Positions 1 through 7,432 of a DNA stretch of 64,000 nucleotides are shown piece after piece. The notes under the pieces were generated by a model that worked only from the letters and a program-made list of their open reading frames with translations, did no database searches and was not told where the DNA came from. The first letter of the stretch is position 1. Each line of letters opens with the position of its first letter. A program made the position numbers and the translations under genes. The DNA comes from Chloroflexota bacterium (GTDB taxonomy: Bacteria > Chloroflexota > Anaerolineae > Anaerolineales > E44-bin32): positions 1 to 64,000 of the forward strand of contig JADFRQ010000001.1 in NCBI GenBank assembly GCA_022561215.1, written 5' to 3'.

Positions 1-523
1 TTCTTAGGTTTAGCTGATGCACCGCTATCAGCCAGATCGACGATAACAATGAAATTAGCAACACAAATCCCGCCCAAGCCAGGGGAGGGACGGTGTCCAG
101 CAGACTTTCAACAATTGTCGTTGCCAATCCCCCTACAAAACCCAGCCATTCAAACCACTCCATTGCGTCGCGGATAACCTCGAACAGGAGATCTTCAGGA
201 GAAAGAATGTATAGTAAAGCCTGCAGGGCAAGGGGGAGAAAAAGAAAAGCAGCGCCCACCGATAACAGGCCAAGTAGAATGGACGTCTGCTTCTTATGTC
301 GGGCCAGCTGCTGATTATCAAACCTCATCCGCCAGCGCTTCGCAAAACCATCCACGGGCTGGAGGATTTCCACTTCAGCCAGTTGCTTTTCAACTGCCAA
401 CCAGCTATCAGACAATAGGCGGCAGGCTTCACATGCCGCCAAGTGTTGCTCAAGTTCAACCTGCTGAGGCGCATCGAGTTCATCTCGTATAACTATCCAG
501 GATTCAAATGGCTGATGACTCAT
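1..523 (-). CDS. Zinc-finger anti-sigma factor, 3' end cut by window edge
   Basis: Read directly from the minus strand; it is not in the ORF track. The frame stays open from the ATG at 523 to the left edge (174 codons), so the C-terminus is missing. Residues 27-34 (HLAACEAC) form the H-x3-C-x2-C motif of zinc-binding anti-sigma factors. Hydrophobic segments follow at about residues 80-107 and 146-168, so it should be membrane anchored with the zinc domain in the cytoplasm. Its start lies 20 bp inside the 3' end of the upstream ECF sigma gene, the usual coupling of a sigma factor with its inhibitor. Function is inferred from motif and neighbour; the inducing signal cannot be told. Confidence 0.75.
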   Translation of the reverse strand, partial: MSHQPFESWIVIRDELDAPQQVELEQHLAACEACRLLSDSWLAVEKQLAEVEILQPVDGFAKRWRMRFDNQQLARHKKQTSILLGLLSVGAAFLFLPLALQALLYILSPEDLLFEVIRDAMEWFEWLGFVGGLATTIVESLLDTVPPLAWAGFVLLISLLSSIWLIAVHQLNLR

Positions 524-1112
524 CTTGCCTCCTGTTTGCTAACTCCAGCTGCATGTTGCTTTTGCTCCATAACACTGCGAGTTCCTTCTTTGATCTATGC
601 AAGCGACTTTTTACGGCGCTTTCTGAAATCGAAAGCGCAGCGGCGATTTCCTCGTAGGACATGTCAGACCAATATTTCAGCACTATTACCGCGCGGTCGC
701 GCGGGCCCAGCTGAATCAGTAGCTCTTGCACTTCGTTTTGCCTGTCCCTTAATACCAATGCCCTTTCAGGCCCCGCTGCTTTATCCCGAGCAGCATCCGT
801 AAGCGGCAGTTTGTCCAAGGAAACCAGGGTAAGCCGGCGTTTTCGCAATTTATCAACACAATAATTCGATGCAATGGTCAACATCCAATTAACAAACTTC
901 CTCCTAGAATCGTAGGTAGATAGCTTGCGATAGGCTCGGATAAACGCTTCCTGTGAAGCATCTTCTGCGTCTCCTGAATTCCCCAACAAGCGATAACATA
1001 GGTTGAAAACAGGTGCTTGGTATCGCTCGACCAACTCGCCGAATGCCTGGGCATCACCTTCTCTTGCCTTCTCAAGCAAATACTTGTCTTTGGCTTCGAT
1101 TAATTTTGACAT
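504..1112 (-). CDS. ECF-type RNA polymerase sigma factor
   Basis: A 202-residue sigma-70 family protein of RpoE/ECF size. Region 2 spans about residues 25-95, with the conserved DAEDASQEAFIRAYRKL stretch. Region 4 lies near residues 130-185, with the helix-turn-helix YEEIAAALSISESAVKSRLHRS. Regions 1 and 3 are absent, as expected for ECF factors. It redirects RNA polymerase to a small regulon and is probably held inactive by the overlapping membrane anti-sigma factor downstream. I saw no clear Shine-Dalgarno box before the ATG. Assignment to a numbered ECF group would need a profile search. Confidence 0.9.
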   Translation of the reverse strand: MSKLIEAKDKYLLEKAREGDAQAFGELVERYQAPVFNLCYRLLGNSGDAEDASQEAFIRAYRKLSTYDSRRKFVNWMLTIASNYCVDKLRKRRLTLVSLDKLPLTDAARDKAAGPERALVLRDRQNEVQELLIQLGPRDRAVIVLKYWSDMSYEEIAAALSISESAVKSRLHRSKKELAVLWSKSNMQLELANRRQDESSAI

Positions 1113-1231
1113 TGGATCCGTATGATTTCAGTCATGAACCTATACGTCATTACAGAGTAAAAGTTGCATGCCAAGTCAGATCAACGCACAACCCTCCCGC
1201 TGATCAGCTGCTAGGCATTGCGTAGAGTAAA

Positions 1232-1339
1232 TTAAGATTCGAGCTCGGATGGAAATTGAAAGGGATTCTTATGGACTAGGTCGTAATAGCGATTGATGAT
1301 GTAGGATTTTTGCTGAGTGCTCAGCTTTCCCTGAGACAT
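1232..1339 (-). CDS. Possible small protein of 35 residues
   Basis: A short ORF (ATG at 1339, TAA at 1232) lies 22 nt downstream of the ABC transporter stop on the same strand and is too short for the ORF track. It encodes MSQGKLSTQQ...FQFPSELES, a soluble, mixed-charge, Tyr-rich sequence that reads like a real peptide rather than random translation. No good ribosome-binding site was seen, but the position suggests co-transcription with the transporter. I do not recognise a family. It may simply be chance; conservation in relatives would decide. Confidence 0.3.
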   Translation of the reverse strand: MSQGKLSTQQKSYIINRYYDLVHKNPFQFPSELES

Positions 1340-1361
1340 GCTATTGATGATCGGAACTAAA

Positions 1362-3302
1362 CTACGACGGCATCACAAGACTCTTAAACTGTGTTTCGAA
1401 AAGACGTGCGTACAATCCCTGAGCAGCTAACAATTCCTCATGCCGACCTTGTTCGACAACTTTTCCGTGATCCATGACGAGTATTCGATCGGCGTGAACA
1501 ATCGTGCTTAACCGATGTGCAATAACGAGCGATGTGCGTCCTTGCATCACAACCTTCATCGCCTCCTGGATCAGGGATTCGGATTCAGAATCGAGGTGGC
1601 TGGTCGCTTCATCGAGGATCAAAACTTTCGGATCCTTAAGAATTACGCGTGCTATGGCCACACGCTGCTTCTCGCCCCCTGAAAGCCGATAACCTCTTTC
1701 GCCCACAACCGTCTCATAACCCTCGGATAATCCCGCAATAAAATCATGAATATTGGCCGCCCGGCATGCCGCCTCGATTTCTTCCTGCGATGCATCACTT
1801 TTTGCATAAAGCATATTGTTCAGCAAGGTGTCATGAAACAAATAGGTTTCCTGGGTAACCATCCCAATATAGCTTGATAAGGCATCAAGCCTTAGATCTC
1901 GAAGGTCGTACCCATCCAATAATATTCGTCCATGAGTAGGATCATATAGCCGCGGTAGAAGATAGGTGATGGTGGTCTTTCCCGCTCCACTCGGGCCAAC
2001 GAGTGCCGCGATTTCTCCCGCGGCAATTTCGAAGGACACTTCTTCGACCGCCCAACGCTTTTCTCTTTTCGTGCTGCGCAGATTGTCGGAATTTGCTTTT
2101 TCCTTTGATTCAGTCTTTTTCCGCGGGGCGATCATACCACCTCTCCACGAAAAGCGTCTTATTTCTTCCAGTCCCAGTGGTTTTTTATCAGTGTAGCTAA
2201 AAGAAACATTTTCAAAGCGCACATGCCCCTTCAAGTCTTTGATCGCAATGGCATCGCGCGTGTCCTTAATGTCATGCGGTAAATCCAACACTTCAAATAC
2301 ACGTTCAAAACTAACCATGGAGGTAGCGAACTCCACTCTTGCATTGGTCATTGCCATTAATGGGCCGTACAGGTCCCTGAGATATGCGCTGAAGGCGACA
2401 ATCGTACCGATTGTGAAAATATCCTGGAGAACAAAATGGCCGCCCAGCCAAAACACCACCGCTGTGCCAAGCGCACCAACAAGACTCAGTGCAAGAAAAA
2501 ACCATCTCCCGACCACTGCTTGCCGCACACCTACATCGCGAACCTGCGCGGCATCAACCGTAAATCGTTCTTCATCGGTTTTCTGACGGCCAAATATTTT
2601 GGATAGTAAAGCCCCACTAATGTTCAACGTTTCATTCATCAACGCATTCATACGCGCATTTGATTCCATTGACTCCCGTGCCAACCCTCGAAGAACTCTG
2701 CCCACGCGCCTTGCCGGTATCACGAATAAGGGCAAGATGGCCACGCCAATCAAGGTTAATCTCCACTCCAATGACAACATAATAATAAAAGTTGCCACCA
2801 ACGATATAGAATTGCTTACAAGGGTCACCACGGTGCCCGTTATGGCTCTCTGCGCGCCGACGACATCATTGTTCAAACGCGACATCAGTTCTCCCACCTG
2901 CGTATGAGTAAAAAACCTAAGGCTCATTTTCTGCAGATGAATGTAAAGGCCTTTACGCAGGTCATAGATCAGACCTTCGCCGATCTTTGAACTCAAATAG
3001 CGTTGGGCAACCCCTAACAACCCATTGACCAAGGGAACTGTGATCATCGCCAAGGCAAGAATATTGATCCGACTGGGGTCTTTATTCGGGATTGCGTTGT
3101 CAATCAGGTCACGAATTATCAGCGGTGGGATAAGGCTGAGCAAAGAGATCCCCAGTATGGTAATCAGCATAATGACCACACTCTTCCAATAGGGCCGCGC
3201 GTATTGGGCAACCCTTTTCAAAAGATCTGCGCTTACTTCTGGGCGATCTTGCTCCTCATCGTAGCGAATAAACGAATACCAATTCCCACCATGAAATCCC
3301 AT
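1362..3302 (-). CDS. ABC exporter, MsbA/MDR-type (fused TMD-NBD)
   Basis: A 646-residue half-transporter that would work as a dimer exporting lipids, drugs or peptides. The exporter-type membrane domain covers about residues 35-330. The nucleotide-binding domain carries Walker A (LVGPSGAGKTT, about 435-444), the signature LSGGEKQRVAIAR and Walker B (VLILDEATSHLDS). Between the A-loop tyrosine (VSFSY, 366-370) and the next strand (VEEVSFEI) sits an extra basic, Lys/Arg-rich stretch of roughly 40 residues (about 376-417) that standard family members lack. The substrate cannot be predicted. The gene starts about 25 nt after a likely -10 box and is followed by a possible small ORF. Confidence 0.92.
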   Translation of the reverse strand: MGFHGGNWYSFIRYDEEQDRPEVSADLLKRVAQYARPYWKSVVIMLITILGISLLSLIPPLIIRDLIDNAIPNKDPSRINILALAMITVPLVNGLLGVAQRYLSSKIGEGLIYDLRKGLYIHLQKMSLRFFTHTQVGELMSRLNNDVVGAQRAITGTVVTLVSNSISLVATFIIMLSLEWRLTLIGVAILPLFVIPARRVGRVLRGLARESMESNARMNALMNETLNISGALLSKIFGRQKTDEERFTVDAAQVRDVGVRQAVVGRWFFLALSLVGALGTAVVFWLGGHFVLQDIFTIGTIVAFSAYLRDLYGPLMAMTNARVEFATSMVSFERVFEVLDLPHDIKDTRDAIAIKDLKGHVRFENVSFSYTDKKPLGLEEIRRFSWRGGMIAPRKKTESKEKANSDNLRSTKREKRWAVEEVSFEIAAGEIAALVGPSGAGKTTITYLLPRLYDPTHGRILLDGYDLRDLRLDALSSYIGMVTQETYLFHDTLLNNMLYAKSDASQEEIEAACRAANIHDFIAGLSEGYETVVGERGYRLSGGEKQRVAIARVILKDPKVLILDEATSHLDSESESLIQEAMKVVMQGRTSLVIAHRLSTIVHADRILVMDHGKVVEQGRHEELLAAQGLYARLFETQFKSLVMPS

Positions 3303-3333
3303 ATGCTTAATCCCTTATTCGATGTCTACACCG

Positions 3334-3339
3334 ATTATA
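3334..3339 (-). promoter_or_regulatory. -10 box (TATAAT) for the ABC exporter
   Basis: On the minus strand a perfect TATAAT lies about 32 nt before the exporter ATG. No convincing -35 hexamer stands 16-18 nt upstream, so only the -10 element is claimed. The expected leader is about 25 nt. Confidence 0.4.
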
Positions 3340-3437
3340 TCGCAGCGTTATGGTTGATATTCTTGTGCGGGTTCCGGAGCAGGATGCAGTCCTCCATCCA
3401 TTGATTGCGCCACGCCGATTTGGTGCTCAAAGTCAAG

Positions 3438-3446
3438 TGTTATACT
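3438..3446 (+). promoter_or_regulatory. Extended -10 promoter (TGTTATACT) before the DUF429-like gene
   Basis: TG-N-TATACT matches the extended -10 class, which tolerates a poor -35 box. It sits about 42 nt before the GTG start at 3489. Transcription would start near 3453. Confidence 0.4.
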
Positions 3447-3488
3447 GCATTCTGGCTATTCTCGAGATAGCGAAAGGTTTCAATTCTG

Positions 3489-4223
3489 GTGCAGGGAAAT
3501 GTCCTCGCGGTCGATCTTGCCTCCCGAAAGTATAAAGATGTTGGAATTGCACTTCTTCGGGCTGACGCTGTGGAAGTAAAATTCCTAAAGGCCGAGGATC
3601 TTGGTCTGAGCGGCAAACCCTTGGCTTCAGATATGGCCCCAGCGCTTAATCGATTTTGCTGCGATCAAGACGTAACGGTTCTGATTCTTGATGGCCCCCA
3701 GGGTTGGAAATCCCCCCATACTGGCATTAACCATATGCGCATTGCTGAACGCGTGCTTAATACCCCCGCTAAAACAGGTGTGATCGGCCATGTGAAACCA
3801 GGTTCGGCGCTGCGCTATGTGGCATTTTCGATCAGCCTTTTCCATGGCTTGCGCGTCAATTTTGGCTGGAGTCTGCTTATCAGCAATTGGCAAACAGCGA
3901 AGAGGGAACGTTGGGTTGTAGAAGGATTTCCCACATCAGCCTGGAAAACGCTTGGGTTGTCGAGCCTGCCCGCCAAATCCCGAACACAGCGTGAAGAACT
4001 TATTCATTGGGCCAAAGAGTACGAGATCGTATCCGGGTACCACATAGGATCGACTTTTACCCACGACGGTCTGCAAGCAGCAGTATTGCTTCCCGCGGCG
4101 ATGGCAATTCAGTCCCAAAATGTCAACGGAGTGGTTCTCTCAGGTATGAATCCGCGCTATACAAGGGCTGGCGATGTGCTGGAGGGATGGATTGTAAATC
4201 CACGTGTAAATGATGATTTTTGA
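3489..4223 (+). CDS. DUF429-like predicted nuclease/RNase H-fold protein
   Basis: A 244-residue protein resembling the DUF429 family. Three features fit: an N-terminal strand with an acidic residue (LAVDLASRKYKDVGIALL), a central LDGPQGW motif, and a later EGFPTSAWKTLGL motif followed by the helix HDGLQAAVLLPAAMA. In DUF429 proteins these places carry the conserved acidic residues and the E-x-YP-T motif; the family is predicted to adopt an RNase H-like fold, but its reaction is unknown. The GTG start is taken from the ORF track and no strong ribosome-binding site is visible. The gene stands alone with its own promoter-like element. The assignment rests on motif memory. Confidence 0.6.
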   Translation: MQGNVLAVDLASRKYKDVGIALLRADAVEVKFLKAEDLGLSGKPLASDMAPALNRFCCDQDVTVLILDGPQGWKSPHTGINHMRIAERVLNTPAKTGVIGHVKPGSALRYVAFSISLFHGLRVNFGWSLLISNWQTAKRERWVVEGFPTSAWKTLGLSSLPAKSRTQREELIHWAKEYEIVSGYHIGSTFTHDGLQAAVLLPAAMAIQSQNVNGVVLSGMNPRYTRAGDVLEGWIVNPRVNDDF

Positions 4224-4290
4224 TGTGATGAGTAGAGTAGATATCTCATCTTGCTATTTGTGAAGCCCTGCTGCGATCCATTTTTGGTCA

Positions 4291-4311
4291 TGGGCGGGGT
4301 TTTCCCGCCCA
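4291..4311. repeat. Perfect 8-bp hairpin (tgggcggg/cccgccca)
   Basis: TGGGCGGG-GTTTT-CCCGCCCA, directly abutting the inverted-repeat element that follows and about 70 bp after the DUF429-like stop. There is no T-tract after the stem, so a terminator role is uncertain. Confidence 0.5.
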
Positions 4312-4312
4312 C

Positions 4313-4486
4313 GGGGCTGTCCCAAAAGGTCAATACTTTCGATAGTAGGATAGAAAACCGAATTCATTCAATTAGCCGCGGTCCGATCACAGATGTAAGG
4401 GCGATGCGAATTAAAGTTCGGGCCAGACGCCCCTACGGCTGGTTTTTGATAAGGCCATTGCAAAATCGTATTTTTGGGACAGCCCC
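4313..4486. mobile_element. MITE-like element with 15-bp perfect terminal inverted repeats
   Basis: GGGGCTGTCCCAAAA at 4313-4327 is matched by its exact reverse complement TTTTGGGACAGCCCC at 4472-4486, giving a 174-bp unit. No ORF of useful length lies inside. Ends of the type GGGnCTGTCCCAAAA are familiar from several transposase families, so this is best read as a non-autonomous derivative or the collapsed remains of an IS. No convincing target-site duplication was seen at the flanks. The inside includes a GACGCCCCTACGGC stretch related to one near 24.93 kb. Confidence 0.6.
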
Positions 4487-4585
4487 CTACAAATTATCCC
4501 AAAAACTCCCTCAATAGCGCTAGACAATTGTTGCGAACAGGGGTGAGAAAACGCAATTTCTCACTCCTATACGGAAGGAGAATAA

Positions 4586-5482
4586 ATGACGATGCCTAGT
4601 TTCGGATGGGTGATCACAGCGGCAGCAAAGAACGCCGAGGATGCAGGCAATTTGCCCCGGGATAATCAACGCTTTATTGAAAAACTAAGCGGCAAATTCG
4701 AAATGATCTGGGTGGAGGATCACTTGCAGTGGGATGATAGGCCTGTACTTGAATGCTGGACGGCTCTTGTCTTTTTGGCTTCCAGGTACCCCGAATTTAA
4801 ATTCGGTCCCTTGGTTTTTGGGCAATCCTATCGAAATCCAGCATTGACTGCAAAAATGTTTGCTACATTGTATTGGTTAACCGAGGGCCGTATGGTGGCC
4901 GGAATCGGCGCGGGCTGGAAAGAGGACGAATACGTCTCCTATGGCTGGCCTTATCCTGCCGCAGAAACTCGTATTGGGGAATTGGAAGATGCCGTACAAA
5001 TAATTCGCAAGTTGTGGACCGAGTCCCCTGCAACCTTTAAGGGCAAGTATTTTCAAATCGAGGAGGCTTACTGCGAACCAATGCCCAGTCCGCCTCCTCC
5101 ACTGCTTATCGCTGGTGGAGGCGAACAGCTTACGCTTAAACTCGTGGCGAAATTTGGCGATTGGATGAACGTCGGATTCTGCAAATCAGAGGTATATGCC
5201 CAGAAACTCGAAGCTCTGCGCGGGCATTGCACGGCTATCGGGCGCGACTACGATGAAATCAAGAAAACATATTTCGCCTTCGTTTCCCTTAACGAGGATG
5301 AATTCGAACCTCCCGGCAGGAGCCAGCCTCACCTTGTGATGGGCAATGCCCAGGAAGTGACCAAGGAGTTTAAGCAGTTCATCGATCTAGGTGTCGAGCA
5401 TTTTATGATCCGTTTTGTCGATTTCCCCTCCACCAAAGGCCTTGACCTCTTCTTGGAAAAAGTGATGCCGCAATTAAGCTAG
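4586..5482 (+). CDS. LLM-class flavin (F420/FMN)-dependent oxidoreductase
   Basis: A 298-residue luciferase-like monooxygenase family protein expected to form a TIM barrel. Typical segments are the N-terminal WVEDHLQW, the GPLVFGQSYRNPALTAKMFATL strand-helix and the VAGIGAGWKEDEY motif near residues 110-122, then PPPLLIAGGGEQLTLKLVAKFGDWMN. Members use FMN or coenzyme F420 to oxidise or reduce small organic substrates; the actual substrate cannot be read from sequence. The ATG at 4586 is well supported by the upstream GGAAGGAG box. It is monocistronic, between the MITE-like element and an AT-rich repeat region. Confidence 0.88.
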   Translation: MTMPSFGWVITAAAKNAEDAGNLPRDNQRFIEKLSGKFEMIWVEDHLQWDDRPVLECWTALVFLASRYPEFKFGPLVFGQSYRNPALTAKMFATLYWLTEGRMVAGIGAGWKEDEYVSYGWPYPAAETRIGELEDAVQIIRKLWTESPATFKGKYFQIEEAYCEPMPSPPPPLLIAGGGEQLTLKLVAKFGDWMNVGFCKSEVYAQKLEALRGHCTAIGRDYDEIKKTYFAFVSLNEDEFEPPGRSQPHLVMGNAQEVTKEFKQFIDLGVEHFMIRFVDFPSTKGLDLFLEKVMPQLS

Positions 5483-5816
5483 GCGGCAGCACGCCAAGAG
5501 GGAAATATCGATGCTTAACAAGCTGTCAGATATCAAGGGATGGGTAATCAGTTAATTAGTTAATCAGTGATCAGTTGATAGGTAATCAGTCGAACAGTAA
5601 TCAGAAACGGCATGAGGGAGATGATGCATGTTTTTTTCGAGGATTATTCGATAATGAATATCAAATCTCTAGTGAAAAATTACAATTGGTGGATAACACA
5701 GTTTTACCCAATTTCCTAATTTCTGATATCTGTTACCAACTTGCGATTACGTGTTTCCTGTTCATTAATTACTGCTCCATGCTCTCAGCCCCAAATTCCT
5801 GTTACCCGCTCCCGGC
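5483..5816. repeat. Gap with degenerate TAATCAGT-type AT-rich repeats
   Basis: No gene is visible in this 334-bp gap. Its left half holds many imperfect copies of an octamer (taatcagt, ttaattag, tgatcagt, taatcagt) at roughly 8-11 bp steps. Its right half is pyrimidine-rich and partly complementary in style (cctaatttctgatatct, gcgattacg). A very similar arrangement occurs between nuoI and nuoJ (42785-43049). Confidence 0.5.
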
Positions 5817-7415
5817 TTACAATCTCTTCAGCATGTAATTTTCGCCCAGTGCATAGCCCAGACGGGCATAGTAGCCGCGTGTTCCCACTGCGGCGATTAC
5901 GGCCATTCGCGAATAATTTTTCCGCCGGCCAATTTTTTCAGCACGCTCCATCAAACGGCTCCCCAGGCCCTGGTGCTGCGCGGCTCCCATCTGTTCTTCG
6001 CCGATCGACAACGATTGACCATACACATGCACTTCGCGAATTAGCGCTGCGTCATCTAAATCAACTAGCTTCAGCTCGGGAGTGTTTCCATTGGGCAGGG
6101 AAAGACGAAGATAGCCTGCTAAGTAGTCCTCCGGTGTATCAAAAGCCAAGAAATGTTCAGTGGATCTGGCGGAGGTGTACACATGTTCATGCAGCTCTAG
6201 TTTCCCTGGATCGATGGAACGACCGCGTACCTCACGACAGCGAATACACTCGCAATGCAGCCCGCGTCGCGATAATTCATGCTGAATATCTTGACGCAAA
6301 CTCGTGCGTTTATTACCTTCAACGACGTTGGTAGAGGGAATATCGCGCACAATACGATTAACTCTACAGTAGCGTGGAATATGAATCTTTATATCCGCGA
6401 TGAGATCGATTAATTCCTCCGTCGTGTAAGGGATATACTCCCCTCTTTTCCAATAATCGTACAATTCCGCATTGCTCAGCAATTGGCATGGATAAATCTT
6501 GATCTCATCAGGGAGCAAATGGGGATCGGTCCAGAGATGTTTAAAGTCCTCGCGATCAGACTCCAAAGTTGCGCCAAGCAAGTTTGGCATCCAGTGCATT
6601 ACAATCTTAAATCCAGCCGCTCGCAGCAATGCCGTCGCGTGACGCGTCTCGGCGACGAGATGCCCCCTGTTATTTTGTTCCAGGATTGCGTCATTCAAAC
6701 TCTGCACACCAAGCTGAATTTTAGTCACCCCCAGCATCCGTAACCGGCGCACTTCATCGGGGGTCACCCAGTCCGGGCGCGTTTCAATCACCAGACCTAC
6801 ATTTTTATGCCGCGCATCTCCGTTCTTCCCTTGCGCTTCCTGGAGCGTACGCGCTTCAAAACCGTTCATGGCATCGAAGCAGCGCTTTAAAAACCACTCC
6901 TGATAGTCCTTCTTGTATGAACTCCAAGTACCACCAAGAACTAGAAGTTCAATTTTTTCGGTTGGGTGACCGATGGCATAAAGCGCTTCGATCCTTGCCG
7001 AGGTTTGCAAAAAAGGGTCGAAATCATGATGCAGTGCGCGCATCGCACCGGGCTCATCCGGCAGGTAGGATTTTGGCATGCGGGCATCGGTTGGACAGAA
7101 AATGCACTTTCCCGGGCATGGATAAGGTTTGGTGAGTACGGTGACTGTTGTTACGCCTGATAACGTGCGCGAGGGTTTCATTCGAATCTTGCGCAGGAAA
7201 GTTGGATCGAATGTCCATACGCCATTGTTGGTAAGCTGGCGGTACACATGCACAAGCAGAGGCTTGCCAATGAATCCCCCCTCAGGCTGGGGATGTGCGC
7301 GTGTAGCCTGATCTAGTTTTACACCCTCCCTTACATCTTCGAGGATTTCCCTCGCCAGCTGCAGTTGGAAAGTTTTGTAATCACGCGCTTTAAGCCATAC
7401 TTCCCGCGTAGGCAT
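5817..7415 (-). CDS. elp3: Elp3 family tRNA U34 carboxymethyltransferase (radical SAM + GNAT)
   Basis: A 532-residue protein with the whole Elp3 architecture. It has an N-terminal basic tRNA-binding part, a radical-SAM barrel with the C-x3-C-x2-C cluster motif (CPGKCIFC, about residues 103-110), a zinc site around CECIRC (about 395) and a C-terminal GNAT acetyltransferase domain with the acetyl-CoA loop QHQGLGSRLM. Elp3 uses acetyl-CoA and SAM to make 5-carboxymethyluridine at wobble U34 of tRNA. Bacterial Elp3 proteins act without Elp1/2/4-6. The start is 17 bp from the start of a divergent Trm9-like methyltransferase, which could act on the Elp3 product. The start codon choice follows the longest ORF and is not backed by a close Shine-Dalgarno box. 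Confidence 0.95.
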   Translation of the reverse strand: MPTREVWLKARDYKTFQLQLAREILEDVREGVKLDQATRAHPQPEGGFIGKPLLVHVYRQLTNNGVWTFDPTFLRKIRMKPSRTLSGVTTVTVLTKPYPCPGKCIFCPTDARMPKSYLPDEPGAMRALHHDFDPFLQTSARIEALYAIGHPTEKIELLVLGGTWSSYKKDYQEWFLKRCFDAMNGFEARTLQEAQGKNGDARHKNVGLVIETRPDWVTPDEVRRLRMLGVTKIQLGVQSLNDAILEQNNRGHLVAETRHATALLRAAGFKIVMHWMPNLLGATLESDREDFKHLWTDPHLLPDEIKIYPCQLLSNAELYDYWKRGEYIPYTTEELIDLIADIKIHIPRYCRVNRIVRDIPSTNVVEGNKRTSLRQDIQHELSRRGLHCECIRCREVRGRSIDPGKLELHEHVYTSARSTEHFLAFDTPEDYLAGYLRLSLPNGNTPELKLVDLDDAALIREVHVYGQSLSIGEEQMGAAQHQGLGSRLMERAEKIGRRKNYSRMAVIAAVGTRGYYARLGYALGENYMLKRL

Positions 7416-7420
7416 ACGTA

Positions 7421-7426
7421 TATAAT
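7421..7426 (+). promoter_or_regulatory. -10 box TATAAT, 6 nt before the methyltransferase ATG
   Basis: The 17-bp gap between elp3 and the methyltransferase contains TATAAT followed by only CTCCCT before ATG. Transcription would begin at or next to the start codon, so the mRNA should be leaderless; no Shine-Dalgarno box is present, which fits. The -35 region would lie inside the 5' end of elp3. Confidence 0.5.
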
Positions 7427-7432
7427 CTCCCT

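Noticed and set aside
5741-6334. 197-residue plus ORF
   Set aside because: Antisense shadow of the elp3 3' end.
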